A stretch of DNA of 64,000 nt from Notolepis coatsorum (GCA_963971535.1 OZ020589.1:48084636-48148635); one strand, 5' to 3'; numbered from the stretch's first letter, positions 30,858 through 41,785 are shown. The notes: a model not told the origin generated them from the sequence alone. Program-made: numbers and translations.

Positions 30858-31007
30858 CTGTATGAGGCTGAGCACCCTGTCATGGAGGCTCGTGGGGGCG
30901 TTATACTTAGGCAGGATGGACCGCACCAGAACTCCTTCAACAAATTCCTGCGACGCCACCAGAAGATGGAACCGGTGCCCACAGTTCTTCACACATGCCT
31001 CCAGAAC
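30858..31007 (-). CDS. tom1: tom1 exon 4: VHS domain core
   Basis: A 150-bp exon of 50 codons, phase 0 on both sides. It is bounded by an acceptor CTGTAG and a donor GTGTGT. It encodes [20 protein letters not shown], then [18 protein letters not shown] and [10 protein letters not shown]. This is the central part of a VHS domain (helices around the CVKNCG block) that in TOM1-family proteins helps recruit ubiquitylated cargo and partners to endosomes. [19 protein letters not shown] favours TOM1 over TOM1L2. The next exon (in TOM1 proteins starting SWADAF) was not found to the left and probably lies outside the window. Confidence 0.92.
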
Positions 31008-31133
31008 CTACAGGGCGACGTAAAAGGCAGTTGCAAATAGAGTAGAGACTTTATCTATTCAAACACCTCAAGAATGTAACTTTTTTAAGGAGAATTGAGT
31101 GTTTTTCCTAACTGGTTATAAACAAGCACTCAC
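31008..31133 (-). other. tom1 intron 3
   Basis: A 126-bp intron, GTGAGT...CTGTAG, with a pyrimidine-rich stretch before the acceptor (ACTGCCTTTTACGTCGCCC). No repeat is present. Confidence 0.85.
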
Positions 31134-31212
31134 TGTGAGGGATAACATGATCTCCCTGAAGTTCTTGTTCGCCACAATTCTTCTCTTTATAGCCTTGACT
31201 GCATCTCTAGGC
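31134..31212 (-). CDS. tom1: tom1 exon 3: VHS domain
   Basis: A 79-bp exon encoding the last base of a glycine codon, then PRDAVKAIKRRIVANKNFRE and IMLSLT. Acceptor CCCCCAG, donor GTGAGT. The upstream phase (2) complements exon 2 and the downstream phase (0) matches exon 4. The block corresponds to the KDA-RAVKKRI...NKNF segment of vertebrate TOM1. It is short but unambiguous because it is bracketed by two other exons of the same domain in the right order and strand. Confidence 0.92.
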
Positions 31213-32385
31213 CTGGGGGAACAATGCAGTGGTAGTTCATCACTTTGCTCATGATCTATTTATTTCATAGGCAATCAGTTCACAATCCTAATAATAACCA
31301 ATAATGAATAAAGGAGAAAGGTTTGAGAGCTATGTTGAGTATGTTTGTGTGGTGACACTGCACTGGAGCCAATGCATTTTGGTTTGGGCTTATAGAAGGA
31401 AACGGAAGACTAGTAATTCTTCTAGCAAAATAATTGAAGGCCTTTTTGGCCAATTTCATGGCGAGTTTAAAAAAAACAATTAGGCTCCATCAGAGAGATA
31501 CAAGCTGCATTTCAACCACCATGGTGGTAGCTGGTGGTAAAGCTTATAGAAATGCTATAGGTAATTTAGTCATGACCACACAGAGCGCAAGTGACAAGGC
31601 AAAAACAGCTTTGATTCAAATTTACGTGCCACTGGGAATTACACCAACATAGCAAGTTAGCATACAATAGTAGGACAGTGGAACAATAGTAAGTCAGTCA
31701 CACCAGTCAGTCACACACTTTCTTCCTTTCCAGCCTATAGAACTATCATGTGATGTCATCATTGTGAGAAAGAAAAGGAAAAGCTAAGCCTTGGTTCCTT
31801 TTTTTCCTGCCTATTGCAAAAATGAACGGTCTTCCTTTCCCATTTACCAGTCATTTCATCCTTTATACTGCATTTGGGGTGAGAGGTGAAATGGCATTTT
31901 ACCGGATGATTATGTGTTTTTCCAACTGGCCTAATTCTAAGGGCCACATTGCTAACACATGACCCAAACTACAAGAATGCAGAGCTGGTGACATCAGAGG
32001 ACCTGATTTGTAATGCTCAGCTAGTTTCAGCTAGTAGCAACTCTTCCATTCTTTAAACGGCCACTTTGAAAGTCATTATCCCCTGCCTTATCAGAGAAAG
32101 AAATCAATATTAGAAGACCAGGTTCAAGGTAAAAAGCCTGTGTGAACCACAGATGAAGTTGGTTTAATAATAACCCATTAATTTTCCCATGTTGAAGGAC
32201 CCGCCCCCTCCCTTATTTGGGCAGAAAGATGACGACACATGGTCTATTATCATTCTGCACAAGGGAATGGAGTAGTCAACCAGTTAGTTTGTGATTGGCC
32301 AATCAAATACACACACACACGTGCGCACACACACACACGTGCGCGCACACACACACACACGAAGAGATGACAAAAACATCCATAC
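31213..32385 (-). other. tom1 intron 2
   Basis: 1,173 bp, donor GTATGG. No transposon protein or SINE was recognised. The (CA)n microsatellite at 32309-32360 lies just downstream of the donor. Confidence 0.8.
32309..32360. repeat. (CA)n microsatellite with GTGCGC interruptions
   Basis: Alternating ACACAC blocks broken by GTGCGCAC. On the tom1 coding strand it is a (TG)n tract about 25 nt downstream of the exon 2 donor. Confidence 0.95.
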
Positions 32386-32470
32386 CCCTCGTCTGTCTCA
32401 TTGATGATGTCACAGATCTCCATATTAAGGCCCCAGTCCTCGGATGACAGAACAGCACTGGTGGCCCGCT
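32386..32470 (-). CDS. tom1: tom1 exon 2: start of VHS domain
   Basis: An 85-bp exon encoding the end of a split Glu codon, then [20 protein letters not shown] and IINETDEG. Acceptor TTGACAG, donor GTATGG. Phases are 1 (upstream) and 2 (downstream), which join cleanly to exons 1 and 3. [17 protein letters not shown] is the signature beginning of the VHS domain of TOM1/TOM1L2. The preceding ATSAVLS differs from the common KATDGSLQ but keeps the length. Confidence 0.94.
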
Positions 32471-32551
32471 CTGTCAACAATATCCAACATAATAAATCAA
32501 CATAAGGAAAGATGAGTTGCTCATTGGGAGCTTTTTTCAATCTCTAACCCC

Positions 32552-32569
32552 CCCCCCCCCCCCCCCCTT
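32552..32569. repeat. Poly-C tract
   Basis: A run of about 18 C; on the tom1 coding strand a poly-G about 80-100 nt upstream of the exon 2 acceptor. Confidence 0.9.
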
Positions 32570-33562
32570 AGAAGCAACAAATAACATCGTTTGAGACCGT
32601 CATTTTAGAATTATAAGATCAAAATGAATAGAAAATAACACGCACACCACTTCTCTTTTTGTGGTGCAGGGCATTAATCCCCCTGAGAGTTCAAGTTCAA
32701 AGAAAATGTAACATGTTAAACTAAATGCTTCGTAATGCTTTCTTTTGTGTAACAATAGTTCTGCACTGAAGGAATCTCGAGAATTAAAGACCCATGTGGA
32801 AATTGTAGATTGTAGGCCTGGGGCATGTCATGATTTCTCTGATGCTATTCATTAGGGAATATTGTTGTTATAGAGAAAAGTTCAATGGAATGGAATGCAT
32901 CGCTACACTGGAAATCAGAGCATAAAGACTTACGTTTGTGATGTGATGTTGGATTTGGAGTTGGTCCATTGATAATGAATTACTGACCGATGTTTGTGGG
33001 CTCATCATTTTAGTTTGAGCTATTACATTCCAATGAGTTGTATTGAAATATAAGGGCTTACAGCTCTGAATCAGCAAGTCTACAGTAGAATCACCATGGG
33101 TTCCTTCATAGTGTCCTGGTAGTTGTTCCGCTATTCAGTGTCTGAAGAACAGCTCCAGAGTATTATAGAAATAACATGTGAATTCTATTTTAGGATGGGT
33201 TTTCCTTTCATGTCAAAACTTAAATAGATATGACATAGTATATGTGACCGCAGATTTTGTATTGATAAATTCCTATTGATTGCGCAATTTTCTTTTTGAA
33301 TTGTCAGATGTGACCATAGACATCACAATGTAATTAATTATGCAAGTTGCCAACTATATTACATCAGACTGGCAGTACGTCATCCACACACTGCATTTAG
33401 ATCACCAGCCTCTTTTTGGAGAGAAAACAACTCAAGGAATAAACAGGGATTATATGCCGTTTGTTTGTAAACTACAACTTTAGGACAAAACACAGGGATA
33501 TAAATCACACCAAAGACCCTGAAATAGTCATTACTTCTTAGTTTTAAGTCACTTGGAGATTC

Positions 33563-34036
33563 GGGGGGCAGCTGGGTGGCGCAGCGGACATTGCGCTCGT
33601 CACCAACGCAAGAGACACCGGGTTGGACTCCGGCTGTCGGCGTTGCCTCCGGCTTGGGCCAGCCGTCATACTAACTCAATTGGCAGAGTTAGAGGGTGGA
33701 AGTCGATGGGTGGTGATTTGGACATTGTGGACAGCGACTCCTACAGGTCGGTTGGGGACACCTGCACAGCAGAGACAGGAAATGGTGGGGGTAGTGTGAG
33801 CCTCCCACACGTTACACCTCGCCAATGAGAGTCCGCGCTGGCAGGTGAAAAGATGTGACAGGCTGCCTCCTCGTGTACCGGAGGGGACACATGATGCAAG
33901 GCTTCTATCCTCCCTACAACCAGCCAGTGGGGGGAATATGCGAGCAACGTTCAAGACAGGGGATGGAAGAATTGGCACTGTGGAATTGGAATGGGAGAAA
34001 AATAGAAAAAAGGAGAAAAAGTGGATAAAAAAGAAA
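33563..34036 (+). mobile_element. tRNA-derived SINE, subfamily B, with 17-bp TSD
   Basis: Head GGGGGGCAGCTGGGTGGCGC. The body contains GGACAGCGACTCCTACAGGT and the tail GGGAGAAAAATAGAAAAAAG. The duplication AAGTCACTTGGAGATTC lies at 33546-33562 and 34037-34053. Complete copy, and the best reference for subfamily B in the window. Confidence 0.93.
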
Positions 34037-34688
34037 AAGTCACTTGGAGATTCATATAGTGTGATGTTAAATGTACAGGTAGGGAAATGAAGGAAATATC
34101 CTGCAGCTGAATGGGGAAAGACTATAGGGAAGACTGAAGGAGCCTGAAAACAGATCAAACCTAACTTTTCACAATGGTGGCCAGTGTTGGAAAACTAGGC
34201 TAATTGCTTGACTTAAGGAAAACGCCAACATTTTGGGAAATTTGCTTATTTGCCATCTTCCCTGGAGTTAGACAAGAAGAAGATACATACCTTTTTCATC
34301 TCTGTGCATGCATTAGGCTTAGGGAACGCCCGCACCGTTAGCCTAGCTTAGCGTCAGTCACTGGAAGTAGGTTCCTCCAGCAGCCTAGTTCCCAGCCTAC
34401 TTCCCAACAGTCACGAAATACACTCCAAATACAACTCCAAAACGTTCCTGTAAACATGTTGTGACCTGTGTATTTACCACGTGGAGAAATAAAAAATAAC
34501 TGAATTAGACATTTACGTTTTCTAAGCAGATATACTCTGAACTATTTTTTGCCTAACCACTCCTCTCTGGGCTCAGTGATTTCACGCAACGCAGTGCTAC
34601 TTTCTAACGTCGAGGCCAGTGTTTACATGTTCATTTCATTCAAAGGATCCGAACCGATTGAAGTTATTATGGATACCATGACTGTGGT

Positions 34689-37097
34689 CAATGTTCCCTC
34701 TAATTATTTTTTGGTCTGAGCAAACACTCAAACCTCCTGAGCAGACATCAGCAACTACTGAGCAACATACGTCACCTGCCGATTAACCGGTTAGTTGATA
34801 AGCGGCGGTTTGTAAAACATCAGAGAATCTTAATTTCCCTTAATGTCTAACATAAAAATATATACATTTTGCTGATACACAGAGAAATAATACAAAAAGG
34901 CATATTATATTCCTTAATCAAATATTTATTTGACCATTGATTGACGATACAGAGCATAGTCCTTACTTTGGCTGGGTTGGCGGCGGCGGTGTGAGTCGTG
35001 TCACTAACTTTTGTCTTTTTAGGAGGCTGACTCGTCATTATTTTATTAAGTGAATTATAATGCGACTTCAAGGGTGACCATATTGTGATTTTTTTTAAAG
35101 AGGACACTCTGCCTTCAGCCTCAAGATACTTAATCAAAGTTTACTCAAAGATGCCTTATCATTATAATATATTTAAAGTATACCTCCTCTGTATGGATAT
35201 AAAATTATTGTTTATATTATTTTATATAACAAAATAATATCTCTCTATAACCAAAGTTAATCAACATGGTGTATTATGCCAAAAGTTATCTATCTGACAA
35301 ATCTCAAGAAAATAACTAAATCGACCTATGACAAAATAATATATATTTTCAAGTCTTACTGGACAAAATAAATAACAAGAAAAATATGATGTAATGTTCT
35401 AAATAATACCTCTTCTGTATTAGAAAATCCAGCTTTAAAAAATATATCTTTATCTTTTCAATGTAATGTAAATTATAAAACAGAAACCTCACAAAGATAC
35501 TAATTTAAAAGTGCACTATGCAGTTTCAGATTTGTTGCAATTAGTGTACTAAACTAATTTATTACACACATAATCCTTAGAATGATTGTATCATAAGCAT
35601 CTTATCAAACCAAAACATCATTTTGAGGCATCAAAATAGTTTTCAATTATTTTCTTTCTCTCTCTGTATAGCTGCATTCTTCAATCAATTCGGTCAACTT
35701 TGCCATCAAACTCTCGCCTCGCACTGCTTTGTTTGTAATGTTTTGCTGTGTCCATGTGAGCTTTGAGATCGCCAGCACCTTTATTAGACACATAAACATA
35801 TGGTCAAGCTTTGCACACGTTGCACTCCGCTTCCAATTAGTCTCGACCGGGATGATAAATTGGACATTTTCTCTGCAGTTCATCTGTAATGTACATTTTC
35901 GCGTTTGCATTGTGAGGAGCCAGCAATGCTGGTCTGATCTGTCCACTTCCTCATCTGTTGTGTGTGTCTGTGTGAGCGTGCAGTAGCGCTGCCCACAAAG
36001 CACTGAAAGCGGAGTTTCTCTTGGTAACGTCACACGCAACAGGTTACTGTTAGGGATGTCCCGATCAAGGCGGCTACGTGGCGTAGTGGGCAAGGCACTC
36101 GCCATGAATGCAGAGACGCTGGGCTCGCCTGTTCGAGCCCAGCGCTCCACATTGCTTTCAGTTTAGCTGGTCGTTCATACTAATACACATTGGCCGTATT
36201 AGGGGGTGGGAAACTGATGGGTGGGGATCGGGCGTTGTGGACAGCGACTCCTACAGGTCGGTTGGTGCGCCTGCGCAGTAGAATCAGGAAGTGTCGGGGG
36301 CAGAGTGAGCCTCCCACGCGTTACTCCTCGCCACTGAGAGATCGAGCTGCGCAGGTGAAAAGATGCGACTGCTGTTACCTCAAGTACCGGAGGGGACTTG
36401 TGCTATGTATGACTTAGTCCACATTGCAGCCGGCTTGTGGGAGGCAAGAAACAGCGTTCGTGACAGGGGAGGGTTGAATTGGATGATACGAAATTGGGAT
36501 GGGAGAAAATATAGAAAATGGGAGAAAAAGTGGATAAAAAAAAAGGGATGTCCGATCAAATTTTTTTGCTCCCGATCCGATCCCGATCATGTGATTTTGA
36601 GTATCTACCGATACCGGTCTTTCCCGATCCGATCAACAAAAATATATATATTTTTAATTTTTATTAAATTTTGTATCCCAATTTCTCACATTACATTCAC
36701 CCTGAATGTTGACGTTATCGAGGTGAAAAGTTTACTTCATTCAAACGAGGCATTGCAATCCTTGACATAAATCATTTGATGTATAATTAAATCAAAGGAA
36801 ATGCGTTTGGGTTTGAGAGTGTGGCTGGTCTGCCGTTCTGCAGCTGGATACTATTGGTTTGTTTTGGCAAAATTCTTCTGCTCTGTGTGACAATAAATAA
36901 ATGAATGATGATATGCAATTTAAAACCAAAACTAAGGCCTCAGTATGAGTTTAAGACGTGAACATGGTCATGTTTGTTGAATAAAAAAAAAAAAGTAAAA
37001 AAAAAAATAATAATAATTTGCGCGACCGATTTCAGATGTGCGTGGGAGCGTTTTGCCATGTGTTCGCGCGCACGGGCGCACCTTAGGGGGAAGGTTG
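34689..37097. mobile_element. hAT transposon (2.4 kb) with 8-bp TSD
   Basis: Left end CAATGTTCCCTCTAATTA; the right end read in reverse is CAACCTTCCCCCTAAGGTGC. The 8-bp duplication ACTGTGGT lies at 34681-34688 and 37098-37105. The duplicate locus at 50.8 kb carries a single ACTGTGGT, the unfilled site. Inside, 35660-36000 holds an open minus-strand stretch (LCGQRYCTLTQTHTTDEEVD and on) that I cannot assign. A second MITE and a SINE are also nested within. Confidence 0.95.
36068..36544 (+). mobile_element. tRNA-derived SINE, subfamily A
   Basis: Head AGGCGGCTACGTGGCGTAGT, B-box-like GTTCGAGCCC, tail GGGAGAAAAAGTGGATAAAA. The duplication GGGATGTCCCGATCA (36053-36067) and GGGATGTCCGATCA (36545-36558) differs by one base. 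It interrupts a MITE whose end is TTAGGGATGTCCCGATC. Best reference for subfamily A. Confidence 0.93.
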
Positions 37098-37298
37098 ACT
37101 GTGGTAAGTTTTCATTTATGTTTTTAGATGGAAGGCTGTATTCCATCTGTCTAACGTTAGCGAATATTGTGAGATTGATGAATAGGACATAACTTTGCTG
37201 GACTATCCGACCTAGTATAATATTCATTAGCGGTCCCTGCATCCCTAGGCTTTTGATTCAATGCTAATTTCGCTTGCTGACTGGCATTACATTAGCCC

Positions 37299-37638
37299 AT
37301 ATCGTGACTGTGCTGCACGCCAACAGGGTTTGGACGAGTGAATCCACACTTGTGGTATTATTATTAGTCTTTTATTATGTAACGCTAGCCCGCTTAGTGA
37401 CTGTGATGCACGCCAACAGGGTTTGGACGAGTCAGCGTTACATAATAAACGAGACTACATTAGGCTACTCGTAAATTGGCTAACCTATTTTGTTTACTCA
37501 GGAGTTCAGGTCATATGAACAGGTCTATGATCAAAAGAGCATAAAAGTGTCTTAATTGTTTAGCCAGTTTATATAGGCTACTATCACCAAGCCTTTCACC
37601 CCAGGCATTACAGAGCACAATCTATGAAAAAAAAGCAC
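37299..37638. other. Unassigned stretch
   Basis: CACGCCAACAGGGTTTGGAC occurs twice (near 37317 and 37408), a short direct repeat in about 90-bp spacing. No coding content was seen. Confidence 0.5.
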
Positions 37639-38130
37639 TTAACCCAAAAAAAATTGATACAAAAGGTTTTTCGATGGATTCCGATAGTATTGGGCGTGCT
37701 AAATAACATACTAAAAGTCGACCAAAATCGACCCCCCCCGAAAGCCGCCATTTCCAAGATGGCGTCCCAGATGGCGGTGGAGATATTAAAATGGCTATAT
37801 CTCAAATTGAGAATATGGTGCAAAGGATTTCCCAACTGATTCTGGTACCTCTGGGCATGTTCACTAACATACTAAAAATCTAGGAAAATACACCTTCCAG
37901 AAAGGCTTAATTTTCAAGATGGCGTCCAAAATGGCGGCAGACCGAGCTTAAAATGGCTATATATCTCAATAGAAAAAAATATATAACTATGATTTTTCAC
38001 TTGATTCTGGTACCTCTAGACATGCTTGTGAACATACTAAAAATCTAGGAAAATACACCTTCCGGAAAGGCATCATTTTCAAGATGGCGTCCAAACTGGC
38101 GCCCAGGAGCTTAAAATGACTATAAATGCC
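37639..38130 (+). repeat. Left TIR with three submodules
   Basis: Three related modules of about 160 bp. AAGATGGCGTCC occurs at 37756, 37916 and 38081, each followed by a second ATGGCG- or TGGCGC-containing motif and preceded by CTAACATACTAAAA-type sequence. Confidence 0.88.
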
Positions 38131-41035
38131 ATTGTGTTCACATCAGAGACCCTCATTACAATAAATGAAGAGCTGGGAAAAAGGAAGATGGAACTGTGTG
38201 CTAGATCCAAAACTAGTCAGTTGTGGCTAAATTACCAACACATGTTAGAAGTTGCTAGGTCACTGATAACAGCAGATCGCACAGGTTCCTGGCTTTTGCA
38301 CCTACGCGCTGTTTCTGAATGCATGCCGATATTCGCTGCGGCTGGGCATTACAATTACTTGAAATCGGCACACTTTTATGTCCAAGAGATGAGTCAGCTT
38401 CACATCAACCACCCAGATGTCTTCAGACAATTTGAAAAGGGTTTTCATGTTATCCGTCGCAGCAGCCAATCATGGGCAGGCCTCAGCTCAGATCTTGTAA
38501 TCGAAACAACATTGATGAGGTCATTGAAGACTACAGGAGGGATGACACATGGAAGTGGAATGACCGACTGTTACATCCCAATGTATATATTCCCCAGTGT
38601 GTGTCTCCATGTGTGTGTGTTCTCCATTTTGTTTCCTCCCTCCAGCCATTGTTCCCTTCACCATTGGTCCCTGCCAGGCCAATCCTTCCATTATAGCAAC
38701 ACAGCACCGATTGGTGGATGGTTTTCCAGACTCCAACACTCAATCAACACCACCCAATCATGGATCACCCCACACCTGTTAAAACATGGCTTCTCACTTC
38801 AGTCTTTCTCTCTCTCTGGCATGAGGCTAGGCCTAGTGTGATTTTGTAACCTGTAACTTTGACAACATTGCATTTCGTTTATTGGCCTTTGGTGCTTAGT
38901 GGATTTCCTTGTGTGTGTATGGCCACAGAGAGAGCATTGTTAGTTATAAGTTTGTTTTTGTATATATGCTGTCTTTGTTTTCTGTATCATTAATGTGTTT
39001 TTCTCTCTTTCTCAGGAAGCACAGATGGGGTGAGCTGCCATTTCCTTTGGATATTGTTTTCTCCTGTTTTGGTTAGGTAAGAGTAGTTTAGGTAATGTAA
39101 TCTCTTTTACCATAGATTAGATTTGGGTTTATTTGGAGTATAGTGGTGTTTGTTGTTTTGGCCTGGGCTCACCCCTGAGCTACATGTGCTTCCTTTGCAT
39201 CTTTCAATAAATATCAGTTGTTTACAAACGTGGTCCATCTTTTCTGTCAACCAACTGTTATGTTACAGCCCTTTACCCTTAGACTCACAGGGGTCGTAAC
39301 ACCGACAATCAGAGATCCCTTTGGACAATGTCAAAGGGCATAACATCAGAGTATTACACCGCAATGCAGGAGTTCTCAAACCAGACATACACAACATCAG
39401 AACAGCACAAGGATTCAACAGAGGCAAGGATGAAAAGGGATGCTGCTGACCTGGAGAAGATCACTTCAAAACTTGCTATATGTTCACCTTTCTCTCCAGA
39501 CTCTTCTTTAAGGAATGTTGTTACAGGTGTTGTCGCTGAGGATGGAGTGAACGTGCATGATTATGACTCTGTTGGACGCAACATCATGCACAAAATGATC
39601 GGACAGCCGGCATTCACATTTTCATTTAGTAGAAAGGATAAAGCCATAACCCTTGGACAAAAATCGTCTATCAAGGTTGCTCCTGATCGAATCATTGATT
39701 CTGCACTTCTTTTTCAACGTTTCCTTATTGTCTCCCAAACTGGAGAGCTGTCATTGGAGCAGGTTATGCGTTACGAACTCAGTCCTTTCCCTCCTGCCCT
39801 CTTTGAAGCCGGAAACGTCTTCCGCAAAGCTGATAAACCACAACTAGCGCACGCGATCATGCAAGTGATGCAATCCTAGATTCTGTACCAGAAACGGAGC
39901 ATTATGTTCTTGATGGTGGTTCACTCCTTCACCGAATACAATGGAAGCACGGACAAAGCTATGGTAAAATTGCACAGTCATATGCAGACTTCACCATCCA
40001 ACATTATGGCTCAGCTACAACCATTGTGTTTGATGGCTATGAGGATGGGCCATCCATTAAAGACAACACACATCAAAGAAGAGGAAACAATATTCATCCC
40101 ATTGTCAACTTCACTGCTGAGACAGAGTTCTCAGGTAAGAAGGAGGAGTTCCTGTCAAGAGATCTGAATAAACAGAAACTGATCCACATGATAAGTGATG
40201 AACTGAAATAACAGGATTGCACTGTGGTCAATTCACTTGGAGATGCTGATGTAGACATAGTAAGGGCCGCAGTGGGATCATCTCTTCTTCACACCACGAC
40301 GCTGATTGGAGAAGATACTGATCTCCTCGTCTTACTTCTTTACTATGCACAGAGAGATAACAAGGGCCTTTATTTCAGATCAGACAAGTCGAAAGCTGAT
40401 GGCAGTTTTAAAGTGTACGCCATAAACCATTTGAAATAAGTACTCGGACAGGATGTGTGTTCTCAGTTGCTGTTCATCCATGCTGTGACTGGCTGTGACA
40501 CAACTTCCCGGATCTTCGGAGTTGGCAAAAAGACAGCATTCCAAAAACTTGTAAAAGGGGATCCTGTCCTTCAGGCTTGTGCCAATGCATTCACTGTACC
40601 AAACCAGACAACAGATGTGATCGATGACCTTGGGTGCCAAGCAATGGCTGTCTTTTTTGGTGGAAAGTGCACAGATTCGCTTGCAAAAATGAGATATAAC
40701 ATTTTCAGCAAGAAGGTTGTCTCAGCTTCATCAACGGTAACGCCTGAACGTCTACCACCAACTGAATCTGCTACCAAATTCCACTGTCGTAGAGCATACT
40801 ACCAGGTCATGGTCTGGATGGGAACAGATGATGTATAGATGCTCTAGACTGGGGCTGGAACCTGCAGGACAATAGATTTGTCCCACTCATGTCAACAATG
40901 AATGCTGCTCCAGACAGTCTCTTGAAGGTCATTCATTGTAACTGTACCACTGCCTGCAAGACACTTCGCTGCTCATGCAGAAAATATGGACTACCTTGTA
41001 CTACTGTCTGTGGACCATGTCAACTTCATGAATGA
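38116..41035 (+). pseudogene. Transposase-like / FEN1-like nuclease / CXC protein, broken
   Basis: Segment 1 (38116-38568): LWLNYQHMLEVARSLITADR through WAGLSSDLVIETTLMRSLKT, resembling the end of a widespread animal transposase-like family. A solo LTR follows, and on its far side the frame resumes with NQRSLWTMSKGITSEYYTAM. Segment 2 (39880-40835): VLDGGSLLHRIQW, IVFDGYEDGPSIKD, GDADVDIVRAAV, LIGEDTDLLVLLL and HAVTGCDTTSRIFGVGKKTA. Their order and acidic residues match the N, I and H3TH parts of FEN1/XPG nucleases. Segment 3 (40838-41035): CNCTTACKTLRCSCRKYGLP, a tesmin/TSO1-like CXC motif. Frame breaks lie near 39860 and 40838, with in-frame stops at 40208 and 40437. Not expressible as one protein. 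Confidence 0.8.
38569..39301 (+). mobile_element. Solo LTR (Ty3/Gypsy-like), 733 bp, 5-bp TSD
   Basis: Starts TGTTACATCCCAATG and ends AGGGGTCGTAACA. A perfect 5-bp duplication CCGAC lies at 38564-38568 and 39302-39306. It contains AATAAA near 39206. Its ends resemble those of the chromovirus LTR at 58080 (TGTAACG...GTCGTAACA). Confidence 0.92.
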
Positions 41036-41289
41036 ATGATCCTGAAGATGATGATTAGTAGGCCTAAAGACCACAATAAGTGGGTCATTTATTTTGTGTT
41101 CAACACCAAAGCCAGCTTTCTAGGTTGAATATAATAACCAATTTAAATGTTTGCCAAAATAAGCTACAGGCAGCCATTTTGATGATGCAAATGATGCATT
41201 CCTAGCAGATATATTTAGCTAGATATTTTGCTCGTTATTAATGTATAGAGGTGCCAGAATCAGTTTATAAATCCTTTAGAAATGTTTTC

Positions 41290-41785
41290 CCATTTGAGAT
41301 ACAGGCATTCTAAGCTCCCAGTCGTCATTTTGGACACCATTTTGAAAATGAAGCCTCTTCGGAAGGTGTATTTCCCTAAAACTTTAGTATGTTCCTAAGT
41401 ATGTCTAGGGGTACTTGGGGTACCAGAATCAAATGACAAAATCATTTATATAATTTTTATATTGACATATATATAGCCATTTTAAGCTTGGCCAGCCGCA
41501 ATTTTGGACGCCATCTTGAAAATGAAGCCTTTCTGGAAGGTGTAATTTCCTATATTTTTAGTATGTTAGTGAGCATGCCCAGAGGTACCGGAATCAGTTG
41601 AGAAATCCTTTGCACCATTTTCTTAATTTGACATTTTAATCGCCCCGGCGCCATCTGGGACGCCATCTTGGAAATAACGGCTTTCGGAGGGGTCGATTTT
41701 GGTCGACTTTTAGTATGTTATTTAGCACGCCCAATACTACCAGAATCCATTGAAAAACCTTTTGTATCAATTTTTTTGGGGTTAA
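41290..41785 (-). repeat. Right TIR with three submodules
   Basis: Inverted counterpart of 37639-38130. GGACGCCATCTTG occurs near 41507 and 41659 and a degraded GGACACCATTTTG near 41332. It ends TTGGGGTTAA. Confidence 0.88.

Larger units (their letters stand above)
34215..37298 (+). repeat. Left arm of an inverted duplicate, split by a hAT
   Basis: 34215-34688 plus 37106-37298 is the reverse complement of 50682-51320 at about 97% identity, apart from a 24-bp length difference near 37205-37228. The arm starts AAGGAAAACGCCAACATTTT. It includes ATGGATACCATGACTGTGGT followed by AAGT, which looks like an exon-donor junction but is not otherwise supported. A hAT (34689-37097) interrupts it. Confidence 0.92.
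37639..41785 (+). mobile_element. Long-TIR DNA transposon encoding a FEN1-like nuclease (probably Academ-related)
   Basis: A 4.1-kb element (3.4 kb without its solo LTR) with inverted repeats of nearly 500 bp (37639 to about 38130 and about 41290-41785). Outer ends are TTAACCCAAAAAAAATTG and its near-complement. Coding remnants between the TIRs give a transposase-like end, a FEN1/XPG-type nuclease and a cysteine-rich CXC module. The Academ assignment rests on my knowledge that one Academ lineage carries an XPG nuclease; it was not verified by search. The flanking TTAA on each side may be the target duplication or part of the TIR. Confidence 0.78.

Noticed and set aside
30875-31038. Plus-strand frame over tom1 exon 4
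   Set aside because: The minus strand gives a clear VHS-domain exon with splice sites; the plus-strand frame is its shadow.
34660-34700. Exon with donor (ATGGATACCATGACTGTG then GTAAGT in the empty copy)
   Set aside because: It occurs in both arms of the inverted duplicate and no downstream exon could be linked; treated as repeat sequence.
36068-36200. tRNA gene
   Set aside because: A- and B-box-like sequences are present but belong to SINE heads; no complete cloverleaf with acceptor stem was found here or in the other SINEs.
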